NCBI RefSeq assembly: GCF_024171765.1
Contig: NZ_JAMTCI010000001.1
Location: 868,001 to 932,000 of the forward strand
Length of the DNA stretch: 64,000 nt
Source: Williamsia deligens
GTDB taxonomy: Bacteria; Actinomycetota; Actinomycetes; Mycobacteriales; Mycobacteriaceae
Reading direction: 5' to 3'
In this document: positions 54,328-63,087 of the stretch, one piece after another
How positions within the stretch are numbered: position 1 is the stretch's first letter
Layout of the letters: every line of letters starts with the position of its first letter
Notes under the pieces: generated by a model
What the model was told of the DNA's origin: nothing
Seen by the model: the letters and a program-made list of their open reading frames with translations, nothing else
Database searches by the model: none
Translations under genes and position numbers: made by a program

Positions 54328-55734
54328 ATGCCCCCGTTGCCGGACACGGCCGATCGCACCCAGGACCACGCGGCCCTCGCCCCGCTCGTCGCCGACCTGA
54401 TGGACCGAGCCCGCACCGACCTCGCCGCCCTCGTCGCGCACCCGTCCGTGCACGGCGCCCCCGGCCGCGAACAGGCCTGCGCCGACGCGGCGCAGTGGGT
54501 GGTCGACGCCTTCACCGAGGCCGGTGTGCCGTGCTCGTCGATCTGCACCGTCGACGGCAGCCACGCCGTCATCGGGCACCACCCCGGGCCGGAGGGCTCG
54601 CCGACCGTCCTGCTCTACGCCCACCACGACGTCCAGCCCGCCGACGACGCCGACTGGGCCTCACCGCCGTTCACGCTGACCGACCGCGACGGCCGCTGGT
54701 ACGGACGCGGCGCTTCGGACTGCAAGGGCAACGTCGTCGCCCATCTCACCGCCCTGCGTGCGCTCACCGCGCTCGACGGCGACGGCCTGCCCTGCGGCGT
54801 CCGCGTCGTCGTCGAGGGCTCCGAGGAGGCCGGCGGAGAAGGCCTCGACCGTCTCGCCCGCGACCAACCGAGCCTGTTCGACGCCGACGTCATCCTCATC
54901 TGCGACACCGGCAACGTCGCCGCCGGCACCCCCACCCTGACCACAAGCCTGCGCGGCGTGGTCAACGTGAAGGTGACCGTGGAGACCCTCGAATCGCGCG
55001 TGCACTCCGGCCAGTTCGGCGGTGCGGCACCCGACGCGCTCGCCGCCCTCATCGCCGGACTCGCCAGCCTGCGGGATGCCGAGGGCGACACCACCATCGA
55101 CGGCCTGCCGGCCACCGCGACGTTCGACGGCGCCCCGTACGACCCCGAGACGTTCCGGTCCGACGCCACGGTGCTCGACGGCGTCGACGTGATCGGGTCC
55201 GGCGCCCCCGCCGACATGGTCTGGGCGCGTCCCGCGGTCACCGTCATCGGGCTCGACGCCCCCGCCACCGCCGGGGCCGCGTCGGCCATCGCCCCGCGCG
55301 CCGCGGCGATGCTGAACCTGCGGGTGCCCCCCGGTGTCGACCCGATCGTCGCCCGCGATGCCCTCGCCGACCACCTGCGCGCCCACATCCCGTGGAACGC
55401 GCGGGTCACGGTCGAACCCGAGGCGGTCGGCGCCCCGTTCGCCGCCGACACCACCGGCCCCGGCTACCGGGCGCTCACGGCCGCGATGGAGCAGGCCTAC
55501 GGCGCGCCCGTCGTGCGTTCGGGCCAGGGCGGGTCCATCCCGCTGTGCACGGTGCTCTCGGAGATCAGCCCCGACGCCGAGATCGCCCTCCTCGGCGTGG
55601 AGGAACCCCGGTGTCGCATCCATGCCGCCGACGAGAGCGTCGACCCCGACGAGATCGCGCGGACAGCACTGTCGGAGGCACTCTTCCTGCGCGGGATGGC
55701 CGGCGGGATGGCCACCGGGACCGCGCGACCGTGA
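54328..55734 (+). CDS. M20-family metallopeptidase (dipeptidase-like)
   Basis: 468 aa from ATG 54328. Metal and catalytic motifs: LLYAHHDVQPAD, YGRGASDCKGN, VVEGSEEAGGEG and the C-terminal CRIHAADESV. It matches the CNDP/DapE-like M20 dipeptidases. A CATGCT word (54315-54320) 7 nt upstream weakly supports leaderless translation; ATG 54316 gives a product 4 residues longer. The stop overlaps the GTG of moeA (GTGA). Confidence 0.9.
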   Translation: MPPLPDTADRTQDHAALAPLVADLMDRARTDLAALVAHPSVHGAPGREQACADAAQWVVDAFTEAGVPCSSICTVDGSHAVIGHHPGPEGSPTVLLYAHHDVQPADDADWASPPFTLTDRDGRWYGRGASDCKGNVVAHLTALRALTALDGDGLPCGVRVVVEGSEEAGGEGLDRLARDQPSLFDADVILICDTGNVAAGTPTLTTSLRGVVNVKVTVETLESRVHSGQFGGAAPDALAALIAGLASLRDAEGDTTIDGLPATATFDGAPYDPETFRSDATVLDGVDVIGSGAPADMVWARPAVTVIGLDAPATAGAASAIAPRAAAMLNLRVPPGVDPIVARDALADHLRAHIPWNARVTVEPEAVGAPFAADTTGPGYRALTAAMEQAYGAPVVRSGQGGSIPLCTVLSEISPDAEIALLGVEEPRCRIHAADESVDPDEIARTALSEALFLRGMAGGMATGTARP

Positions 55735-56999
55735 GCGGTCACGACCACCCGCTCCGGCCCGGTGAGTCCTTACGGCCCGTCGCCGAGCACGCCCGCGTCG
55801 TCGCGGCGCTCGTCTCCGCGCGGCCACCGGAGCGCGTGCGACTGGCCGACGCGCTCGGACGTGCCTGCGTCCACGACGTCACCGCACCGATCGCGCTGCC
55901 CGGCTTCGACAACTCCGCGATGGACGGTTACGCGGTCCGCGCCACCGACGTCGCCGCGGCGACCGACGACGAGCCCGTCGTCCTTCCCGTCGCCGCGGAC
56001 ATCCCCGCGGGCCGGACCGACGAACTGACGCTCGAGCCGGGCACCGCGCACCGGATCATGACCGGCGCACCGATGCCCGACGGCGCCGACGCCGTGGTGC
56101 AGGTCGAGTACACCGACGGCGGCACCACCACCGTCGCGATCCGCCGCGCCGTGGACGCCGGCACGTCGGTCCGCCGTGCCGGCTCCGACATCGCCGCCGG
56201 TGATCTCGCGCTGGCCGCCGGGACCGTGCTCCACGCACCCCAGATCGGTCTGCTCTCCGCGCTCGGCGTCGCCGAGGTCGACGTCCCACCCCGGCTGCAC
56301 GTCGTCGTCCTCTCGACGGGCAGCGAGCTGGTGGCCGCCGGACAACCGTTGCTGCACGGGCAGATCCACGAGTCGAACGGCGCGATGCTGTGTGCCGCCG
56401 TCACCGCCGCGGGGGCGCGCGCGAGTGCCATGCACTTCGTGCCCGACGACGTCGACGAGTTCCGCGCCCACCTCGACGGCGTGGTCGACTCCGACGACCC
56501 ACCCGACCTCGTTCTGACCTCCGGCGGCGTGAGCGCCGGCGCCTACGAGGTGGTCAAGGACGCGCTCGCCCGTGACGAGGTCGAGTTCGTCAAGGTCGCG
56601 ATGCAGCCCGGGATGCCGCAGGGCTGCGGTCGGTACTCCTCCTCCTCGGGACGGTCGGTGCCGATCGTCACGCTGCCCGGCAACCCCGTCAGCGCACAGG
56701 TCTCGTTCGAGATCTTCGTGCGCCCACCCCTGCGGGACGCGATGGGTCTGTCGCGGGATCGTCGCCGCGCCACGGCCGTTCTCACCGACGATCTGCGCTC
56801 GCCCCCGGGCAAGCGGCAGTTCCGTCGGGGTGTCGTCGAACCCGCCGACGGCGGCGGACTGCAGGTGCACCCCATCGGGCCGCCGTCGTCGCACCACCTG
56901 CGCTACCTCGCCTCCGCGAACGCCCTGGTGGACATCCCCGCCGAGGCCTCCGACGTCGCCCGCGGCACCGCCGTCGAGGTGCTCCTGCTCGACGACTGA
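55731..56999 (+). CDS. moeA: Molybdopterin molybdenumtransferase MoeA
   Basis: 422 aa. MoeA hallmarks: PGFDNSAMDGYAVRATDV, MTGAPMPDGADAVVQVE, STGSELVAAGQ, TSGGVSAGAYEVVKDAL and LPGNPVSAQVSFEIF. It inserts molybdate into molybdopterin-AMP. GTG 55731 overlaps the M20 stop. No moaE or moaB gene lies next to it; the order moeA-psd-pssA matches M. tuberculosis Rv0438c-Rv0436c. Confidence 0.95.
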   Translation: MSGHDHPLRPGESLRPVAEHARVVAALVSARPPERVRLADALGRACVHDVTAPIALPGFDNSAMDGYAVRATDVAAATDDEPVVLPVAADIPAGRTDELTLEPGTAHRIMTGAPMPDGADAVVQVEYTDGGTTTVAIRRAVDAGTSVRRAGSDIAAGDLALAAGTVLHAPQIGLLSALGVAEVDVPPRLHVVVLSTGSELVAAGQPLLHGQIHESNGAMLCAAVTAAGARASAMHFVPDDVDEFRAHLDGVVDSDDPPDLVLTSGGVSAGAYEVVKDALARDEVEFVKVAMQPGMPQGCGRYSSSSGRSVPIVTLPGNPVSAQVSFEIFVRPPLRDAMGLSRDRRRATAVLTDDLRSPPGKRQFRRGVVEPADGGGLQVHPIGPPSSHHLRYLASANALVDIPAEASDVARGTAVEVLLLDD

Positions 57000-57024
57000 T
57001 TGCCCGCCCGTCCCGGGGAGCCGT

Positions 57025-57030
57025 TAGGCT
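57025..57030 (+). promoter_or_regulatory. -10 box of psd
   Basis: TAGGCT, with TTGCCC (57000-57005) 19 bp upstream as a -35 candidate. It implies a leader of about 80 nt, which carries the repeats at 57045-57089. Confidence 0.45.
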
Positions 57031-57044
57031 GGCGGTCCGTACAG

Positions 57045-57089
57045 GCGCGTCGGCGACACGGCGCAACAGCGCGTCGGTGACACGACGCA
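57045..57089. repeat. Two tandem 21-bp imperfect repeats in the psd leader
   Basis: Repeat units at 57045-57065 and 57069-57089 match at 19 of 21 positions with a 24-bp period. Each contains GCGCGTCGG followed by GACACG. They lie between the TAGGCT -10 box (57025-57030) and the psd GTG. Confidence 0.7.
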
Positions 57090-57116
57090 TCCGATCGAAG
57101 GGACGGTGCGAGGCAC

Positions 57117-57875
57117 GTGGCACGACGCCCGAAGCCCGCCCTCCCCGCCGACGCCGTCCCGGGTGCCCCCCTCGACGACCGCGGGCGCATCACCCGGCAC
57201 ACACAGGGTCTCGCGCACATCGTCGAGCTTGTCGGCCACACCCTGCCGCCGATGCATCCCGCCGGTCTGCCGTTCGTCGCGGTGCCGGCCGCGGTCGCCG
57301 TCGCCGGACGCCGCCACCGCTGGATCCGGACGCCGGCGGTCACCACCGCCATGGCGTGCGCGGCGTTCTTCCGTCACCCCTCGCGGGTGCCGCCCACCAC
57401 CACCGGGGCCGTGGTCGCACCCGCCGACGGCGAGATCACCCTCGTCGACGTCGCGATCCCGCCACCCGAGCTGGGTCTGGGCGACGCGCCGCTCCCCCGG
57501 GTCTCCACGTTCCTCAGCGTCCTCGACGTGCACGTGCAGCGCGCGCCGGTCAGCGGCGAGGTGGTGTCGGTGACGCACACACCGGGGTCGTTCCTCTCCG
57601 CGGACCTGCCCGCGGCGAGCGCCGAGAACGAACGCACCTGCATGCACATTCGCACCGACTCCGGTGACGACGTCGGTGTCGTCCAGATCGCCGGGTTGCT
57701 GGCCCGTCGCATCGTCAACGAGAAGTCGGCCGGTGACCGCGTCGAACTCGGTGAGACCTACGGCCTCATCCGGTTCGGCTCCCGTGTGGACGTCTACCTG
57801 CCCGCGGGCACCGAGCACTCCGTCCTCCCGGGCCAGCGCGCGGTGGGCGCGGAGACCGTGCTGGCGAGGTTGTAG
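57117..57875 (+). CDS. psd: Phosphatidylserine decarboxylase
   Basis: 252 aa, prokaryotic type II length for actinobacteria. The self-cleavage site is GS in [11 protein letters not shown], so Ser222 becomes the pyruvoyl group and the alpha chain has 31 residues. [23 protein letters not shown] and [20 protein letters not shown] are the usual beta-chain motifs. It converts phosphatidylserine to phosphatidylethanolamine. GTG start 57117. pssA follows directly, ATG after the TAG. Confidence 0.95.
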   Translation: MARRPKPALPADAVPGAPLDDRGRITRHTQGLAHIVELVGHTLPPMHPAGLPFVAVPAAVAVAGRRHRWIRTPAVTTAMACAAFFRHPSRVPPTTTGAVVAPADGEITLVDVAIPPPELGLGDAPLPRVSTFLSVLDVHVQRAPVSGEVVSVTHTPGSFLSADLPAASAENERTCMHIRTDSGDDVGVVQIAGLLARRIVNEKSAGDRVELGETYGLIRFGSRVDVYLPAGTEHSVLPGQRAVGAETVLARL

Positions 57876-58844
57876 ATGACCCAGCAGCGTCCCGCCCGGA
57901 CGGGCTCCGCGACGCGCCGCACGGTCCGTCGCCCCAGGTCCGACAGCAGCGTCCTGCGTCGTCGACACGGCCGCCGGGCCGACGTCGACCGCCGCGTGCC
58001 CGACCTCGCCGCCGGACGACTGCTCATCCCGTCCGGCCTCACCGTCCTGGCCATCTGCGCCGGCCTGTCGGGGGCACGGTTCGCGCTCGACGGCCGCGTC
58101 GACCTCGCCGTCGGCATGATCGCCGCGGCGGCCCTGCTCGACGGCGTCGACGGACGCATCGCCCGACTGCTCGACGCAACCACCCGGATCGGCGCCGAAC
58201 TCGACTCCCTCGCCGACGCCATCAACTTCGGGGTGGTGCCGGCACTGACGGTCTACCTGCTGTTGCTGCGCGGTCAGGACGCCGGCTGGATCATCGTGCT
58301 GATCTTCGCCTGCGCGATCGTGCTGCGGCTGGCCCGGTTCAACATCCTCGACGACGACGTCAGCGCACCGACCTACACGCGCGACTACTTCATGGGGGTG
58401 CCCGCGCCCGCCGCCGCGATCATCGCGCTCCTGCCGGTGGCGTGCGACAAGCAGTTCGGTGAGGGCTGGTGGACGTCGACCGCAGCCGTGGGCGCGTGGA
58501 TGCTCGTCACCGCCGCGCTCGCGGTCAGCCGGGTGCCGACCGTCTCGGTGAAGACGGTGTCCGTACCCCCGCACAAGGTCGCCGGGATCCTCATCCTCGT
58601 CGCGGTGGCCGCCGCACTGCTGCTGACGTTCCCGTACGTCCTGATGATCCTGCTGATCGTGGGTTACCTCGCCCACATCCCGTTCGCGTGGCGGGCCAGC
58701 CGGTGGACGGCGAAGCGGCCACACACCTGGGACAAGGCGCCGGCCGAACGGCGCGCGGAACGCCGTGCCGACCGCGGTCGCGACCGCAACCGACCCGTGC
58801 GGTCGCAGGCGCGCCTCGGTCTGCGCCGACCGGGCAGGCCCTGA
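57876..58844 (+). CDS. pssA: Phosphatidylserine synthase (CDP-alcohol phosphotransferase)
   Basis: 322 aa. The CDP-OH-P motif is DGVDGRIARLLDATTRIGAE followed by LDSLADAINFG, with all conserved Asp and the Gly. An unusually long Arg-rich N-terminus (about 45 residues, RRTVRRPRSDSSVLRRRHGRR) precedes the first of about eight hydrophobic segments. It forms phosphatidylserine from CDP-diacylglycerol and serine, the substrate of Psd. ATG 57876 directly abuts the psd stop, so the pair is one operon. Confidence 0.94.
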   Translation: MTQQRPARTGSATRRTVRRPRSDSSVLRRRHGRRADVDRRVPDLAAGRLLIPSGLTVLAICAGLSGARFALDGRVDLAVGMIAAAALLDGVDGRIARLLDATTRIGAELDSLADAINFGVVPALTVYLLLLRGQDAGWIIVLIFACAIVLRLARFNILDDDVSAPTYTRDYFMGVPAPAAAIIALLPVACDKQFGEGWWTSTAAVGAWMLVTAALAVSRVPTVSVKTVSVPPHKVAGILILVAVAAALLLTFPYVLMILLIVGYLAHIPFAWRASRWTAKRPHTWDKAPAERRAERRADRGRDRNRPVRSQARLGLRRPGRP

Positions 58845-58848
58845 CAGC

Positions 58849-59322
58849 TCAGCCGCGCGACACCTGGTAGAACACCGAGTTCCCGCCACCCGCGGCGCCC
58901 GCCACGCTGCCGACCTCGACGGTGTAGAGCGTCCCCGACTTCGTCGCGCTGAGCACCACCACCTTGTTGCCGCCCTCGGTGGTCCGCTGGACCTCCTTGT
59001 AGCCGGCCTTCGTGAGGTCGCCGACGGCGTCGTCGAGGGCGGTGGTCGCGGTGGCCGGGCCCTGCACCGTGAGGTTCCAGCCCTCGTCCGCGGTGCCTCC
59101 CGCCGACAGCAGCGGGCCGTCGAGCACCGGGACGTCGTCCTTCGGGAAGTCCGACGGCAGCGCGAGCGCCGACGGCGACCCCGGGCCCGCCGGTGAGTCC
59201 GATCCCGAACCGCACGCGCCGAGGAGCCCGCAGACGGCGAGGACCGCGATCACCACCGCCGCCACGCGCGGCGCTGACCGGTGGCGGGCCCGTCGGGGGG
59301 CGGGGGTCGACAAGGAGTTCAT
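58849..59322 (-). CDS. Lipoprotein of unknown function
   Basis: 157 aa. Signal ending in lipobox VCGLLGAC (Cys at about residue 36) after an Arg-rich head. The mature domain of about 115 residues has a beta-rich layout: LPSDFPKDDVPVLDGPLLSA and GWNLTVQGPATATTALDDAV; it ends GGGNSVFYQVSRG. It resembles small actinobacterial lipoproteins with no known function. Its 3' end stops 4 bp short of pssA. Confidence 0.75.
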   Translation of the reverse strand: MNSLSTPAPRRARHRSAPRVAAVVIAVLAVCGLLGACGSGSDSPAGPGSPSALALPSDFPKDDVPVLDGPLLSAGGTADEGWNLTVQGPATATTALDDAVGDLTKAGYKEVQRTTEGGNKVVVLSATKSGTLYTVEVGSVAGAAGGGNSVFYQVSRG

Positions 59323-59385
59323 GGTGTCCCTTCGTTCGCAGGCAACCTACCGGCTGCGACGGCCGCGCTCCGGGTGGGGACAGCG

Positions 59386-59428
59386 GGGGCCCTCCGGGCC
59401 GGGACCTCGGGGCCCTCCGGGCCGGGAC
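59386..59428. repeat. Perfect 20-bp direct repeat, period 23, upstream of mnhA
   Basis: GGGGCCCTCCGGGCCGGGAC occurs at 59386-59405 and 59409-59428, 3 bp apart. Each copy is itself partly self-complementary (GGGCCC, TCCGGGCC). The pair ends 22 bp before the TAGAGT word at 59451-59456. Confidence 0.75.
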
Positions 59429-59450
59429 GGCCGCAAACGGACACGCCCGG

Positions 59451-59456
59451 TAGAGT
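59451..59456 (+). promoter_or_regulatory. -10 box of the Mrp operon
   Basis: TAGAGT, expected start point around 59463, with a leader of about 70 nt to mnhA. No clear -35. Confidence 0.45.
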
Positions 59457-59533
59457 CGACACCGCGGATGAGCAGCGGCGTAGGCCTGCGCGGTCCGTGA
59501 CACCCCGCCCATGCCGGACAAGACGGAGTGCCC

Positions 59534-62461
59534 GTGATCGCCATTCTGCTCGCGTTGGTCGCCACGGCCGCCGCAGCACCCGCGATCATCATCTGGCTCG
59601 GTCGACGGGGCTTCTACGTCCTCGCGCTGGCCCCCGCGGCAGCCACCGTCGTCGTGATCAGCAGGTGGCCCACCGACGACTCACCCTGGACCGAACGCAT
59701 CTCCTGGGTGCCCGCCCTGCACATGGACATCGACCTGCGGATGGACACCCTCGCCGCGGTGATGTCGGTGCTGGTCCTCGGTGTCGGTGCGCTGGTGCTC
59801 TGCTACTGCGCGGAGTACTTCAGCGACGTCCGCCGTCGGGTCGCCGGCTTCGGCGGGGAGATGGTCGCGTTCGCCGCGGCCATGTTCGGGCTCGTCGTCA
59901 GCGACAACATGATCGTGCTGTACATCTTCTGGGAGGCCACCACGGTCCTCTCGTTCCTGCTCGTCGGGTTCTACGCCCAGCGCGCGACGTCCCGCCGGGC
60001 CGCCACCCAGGCCCTGCTCGTCACCACCGCGGGTGGCCTGGCGATGCTCGCGGGCATCATCGTCCTCGGCGAGCGCGCGGGCAGCTACCTCCTCTCCGAC
60101 GTGATCGCGTCGCCACCGACGGGTACGGCGGTCACCGTCGCGGTGGTGCTGATCGTGATCGGCGCGCTGAGCAAGTCCGCCATCGTGCCGTTCCACTTCT
60201 GGTTGCCCGGCGCTATGGCCGCCCCCACCCCGGTCAGCTCCTACCTGCACGCGGCCGCGATGGTGAAGGCCGGCATCTTCCTGATCGCCCGGTTGGCACC
60301 GGGCTACTCCGACCTGCTCGCCTGGCAGATCCTCTGTGTCGGGCTCGGCGGGCTCACGATGATCCTCGGCGGGTGGCGGTCGCTGCGCGAGTTCGATCTC
60401 AAGCTGATCCTCGCCTTCGGCACCGTGTCCCAGCTCGGCTTCCTCATGGTGCTCGTCGGCGTGGGCGATGCGAACGTGGCGCTGGCGGGTCTCGCGATGC
60501 TGGTGGCCCACGCCCTGTTCAAGGCGTCGCTGTTCATGGTGGTCGGCGTCATCGACCACTCCACCGGTACCCGCGACGTCCGCAAGCTCGCCCGACTGGG
60601 ATCGGCCATGCCCGGGCTGACCGTCGTCGCCGTGCTCGCCGGCGCCAGCATGGCCGGGCTGCCGATCACGATGGGGTTCGTCGGCAAGGAGGCGGCGCTC
60701 GCCTCGCTGCTGGACTACGACGGTGTCGGCGGCTGGGAGGGCGGCGTCCTGACCACCGTCGTGGTCGTCGGGTCGGTGCTGACGATGGCCTACACGGTGC
60801 GCTTCCTGTGGGGCGGTTTCGGGCGCAAGGTGCAGTCGACCCCGAGTGCCGCAGTCGCCCGCATGCACCGTCCCTCACTCGCCTTCCAGGCGCCCGCCGC
60901 CGTCCTGGCCGTCGCCGGTGTCGTCGCCGGGTTCCTCGCGTCCCCGCTCGGCGACATCCTCGAGCGGTACGCGTCGACGCTGCCCGCGCACGGCCACGAG
61001 ATCGAGCACCTCGCCATCTGGCACGGTCTGACACCCGCCCTCGGGTTGACCGCGGTGGTGATCGTCGGCGGTGTCACCACGTTCGTGGTGCTGCGCGCCC
61101 GTCGCCGTCGTCTCGGTTTCACCACCCCGCCGCTGGGCAACGCCGACCGCATCTACGACGCGGTGCTGCGCGGCGCCGACGTCGCCTCGCTCGCACTGAC
61201 GCGCGTCACCCAGACCGGTTCGCTGCCCGTCACCCAGGGCGTCGTCATGGTCACGCTGATCATCACCCCGCTGGCCGCCCTGTTCCTGGGCAACCGGAAC
61301 CGCCTGGAGGTGGCCGGTTTCGACTCGCCCGTCCAGGTGGTCATCGGTGCCATCATGATCGCCGCGGCGTTCGCGGCGACCATCCTGCGCAACCGTCTCG
61401 CGGCCACCCTCATCGTGGGCGTCACGGGGTACGGCTGCGGCATGATCTTCGCGTTCTACGGTGCGCCCGACCTCGCGCTCACCCAGTTCCTCGTCGAGAC
61501 ACTGAGCCTCGTCATCTTCGTGCTCGTGCTCCGCAAGCTGCCCGCCGAGACCGAGAAGCGCCACCTCACCGGGTTCCGTCCGCTGCGCATCCTCATCGCC
61601 CTGGCGTTCGGCGCCCTGCTCGTCATCATCGGGCTGTTCGCCGCCGCCGCCCGCTCCGGGCCCGGCGTCGCCGCCGACCTGCCCAAGGCCGCATACGAAC
61701 TCGGCAACGGCGCGAACGCCGTCAACGTGCTGCTCGTCGACATCCGCGCGTGGGACACCCTCGGCGAGATCTCGGTCCTGCTCGTCGCGGCGACCGGTGT
61801 CGCGTCGATGGTGTTCCGGCACCGGCGATTCGGCTCCGCGCCGCGGGTCGCCGACGCCGCCCGTCACCAGGGTGCCGACCCGTCCACCGTCGACGGCTCG
61901 GAGGCACCCACGCCCGCCGAGCCCCCGATGCCGCTGGCGCGCACCACCTGGCTGCGCGGCAGCGAACTGCGCGACCCCCGGCACCGGTCGATGGTGCTCG
62001 AGGCGACCACCCGACTCATCTTCCCGACCATGGTGGTGCTGTCCATCTACTTCTTCTTCGCCGGCCACAACTCCCCCGGCGGCGGTTTCGCGGGCGGCCT
62101 CACCATGGGCATGGCCCTGGTGCTGCGCTACCTCGCGGGTGGTCGATACGAACTCGGCGAGACCATCCCGTTCGACGCCGGCCGGGTCCTCGGTGTGGGA
62201 CTGGCGTTCGCCGCCGGGACCGCCATCGCGTCGGTGCTCATGGGCGCACCCGCGTTGTCCTCGGCGACCATCGAGATCACGCTGCCGGTGCTCGGCGACA
62301 TCAAGTTCGTCACCGCACTCTTCTTCGACCTCGGCGTCTACCTCATCGTCGTCGGACTCGTGCTCGACGTGTTGCGGAGCCTCGGCGCCCGCCTCGACAT
62401 CGAGGAGACCGCGACCAACGCACAGCCCGGTGAGACCACCGAGGTGGCGACGAGCCGATGA
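59534..62461 (+). CDS. mnhA: Na+/H+ (Mrp) antiporter, fused subunits A and B
   Basis: 975 aa. The first ~500 residues are the NuoL-like MrpA core (VGALSKSAIVPFHFWLPGAM-type segment, AAPTPVSSYLHAAAMVKAGI). The middle is DUF4040, and the C-terminal 150 residues (TRLIFPTMVVLSIYFFFAG, HNSPGGGFAGGLTMGMALVL) are an MrpB domain. Such A-B fusions are typical in Actinobacteria. GGAG at 59525-59528 stands 5 nt before GTG 59534, favouring this start over GTG 59528. The stop overlaps the ATG of mnhC. Confidence 0.93.
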   Translation: MIAILLALVATAAAAPAIIIWLGRRGFYVLALAPAAATVVVISRWPTDDSPWTERISWVPALHMDIDLRMDTLAAVMSVLVLGVGALVLCYCAEYFSDVRRRVAGFGGEMVAFAAAMFGLVVSDNMIVLYIFWEATTVLSFLLVGFYAQRATSRRAATQALLVTTAGGLAMLAGIIVLGERAGSYLLSDVIASPPTGTAVTVAVVLIVIGALSKSAIVPFHFWLPGAMAAPTPVSSYLHAAAMVKAGIFLIARLAPGYSDLLAWQILCVGLGGLTMILGGWRSLREFDLKLILAFGTVSQLGFLMVLVGVGDANVALAGLAMLVAHALFKASLFMVVGVIDHSTGTRDVRKLARLGSAMPGLTVVAVLAGASMAGLPITMGFVGKEAALASLLDYDGVGGWEGGVLTTVVVVGSVLTMAYTVRFLWGGFGRKVQSTPSAAVARMHRPSLAFQAPAAVLAVAGVVAGFLASPLGDILERYASTLPAHGHEIEHLAIWHGLTPALGLTAVVIVGGVTTFVVLRARRRRLGFTTPPLGNADRIYDAVLRGADVASLALTRVTQTGSLPVTQGVVMVTLIITPLAALFLGNRNRLEVAGFDSPVQVVIGAIMIAAAFAATILRNRLAATLIVGVTGYGCGMIFAFYGAPDLALTQFLVETLSLVIFVLVLRKLPAETEKRHLTGFRPLRILIALAFGALLVIIGLFAAAARSGPGVAADLPKAAYELGNGANAVNVLLVDIRAWDTLGEISVLLVAATGVASMVFRHRRFGSAPRVADAARHQGADPSTVDGSEAPTPAEPPMPLARTTWLRGSELRDPRHRSMVLEATTRLIFPTMVVLSIYFFFAGHNSPGGGFAGGLTMGMALVLRYLAGGRYELGETIPFDAGRVLGVGLAFAAGTAIASVLMGAPALSSATIEITLPVLGDIKFVTALFFDLGVYLIVVGLVLDVLRSLGARLDIEETATNAQPGETTEVATSR

Positions 62462-63087
62462 ACCTCGACCCCTCACCGGTGAACCTCGGACTGCTCGTCG
62501 TCGTCGGACTCGTCGCGGCCTGCGGCGTCTACATGCTCCTCGAGCGCAGCCTCATCCGGATGCTGCTGGGCCTGCTGCTCGTCGGCAACGCGATCAACCT
62601 CATGATCATCGTGCTCGCCGGCAGCATGGGGAACCCGCCGATCTACGGGCGCACCAGCGACAACCGCTCGGGCGACGCCGACCCCCTGGCGCAGGGCATG
62701 GTGCTCACGGCGATCGTCATCACGATGGGCGTGGCCGCCTTCGTCCTGTCGTTGGCCTACCGCTCCTTCGTCATCAACACCGACGACGAGGTCGACGACG
62801 ATCCCGAGGACGTGAAGGTCGGCGCGCAGTCGCTATCCGACGCCCCCGACCGCGACCGCAGCGACGACCCCCTCACCGGCGTCGACACCAAGGTCGGCGA
62901 CATGTTCGACGACGACGGCAACCCGCTGTCCGTCGACGAGATCCGTGAACGCAAGCGCAGCCGCATCGAGGCCGACCTCATGCCGGAGGACACCGACTCC
63001 GACAACGACGACCTCATCGACGACGAGGCCCTCCTCGACGAGGACCAGTCGCAGAAGGGCCAGTCACACGAGGACGGGGCCCGATGA
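62458..63087 (+). CDS. mnhC: Mrp antiporter subunit C with acidic C-terminal tail
   Basis: 209 aa. NuoK-like membrane part with three helices (GLLVVVGLVAACGVYML, LLGLLLVGNAINLMIIVLAG, DPLAQGMVLTAIVITMGVAA). After about residue 105 a hydrophilic tail of ~100 residues is rich in Asp and Glu (EVDDDPEDVKVG, DSDNDDLIDDEALLDED). MrpC proteins are usually near 115 aa, so the tail is an extension. ATG 62458 and TGA 63085-63087 overlap the neighbouring genes (ATGA both ends). Confidence 0.9.
   Translation: MNLDPSPVNLGLLVVVGLVAACGVYMLLERSLIRMLLGLLLVGNAINLMIIVLAGSMGNPPIYGRTSDNRSGDADPLAQGMVLTAIVITMGVAAFVLSLAYRSFVINTDDEVDDDPEDVKVGAQSLSDAPDRDRSDDPLTGVDTKVGDMFDDDGNPLSVDEIRERKRSRIEADLMPEDTDSDNDDLIDDEALLDEDQSQKGQSHEDGAR

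Noticed and set aside
57045..57089. Considered as a short tandem-repeat minisatellite
   Set aside because: Only two units, in a promoter leader; kept as a possible regulatory repeat and not as a satellite.
59281..62433. 1050-codon plus-strand frame covering mnhA
   Set aside because: Out of frame with mnhA, Arg/Pro/His-rich and without membrane helices; mnhA has clear Mrp motifs over the same DNA.
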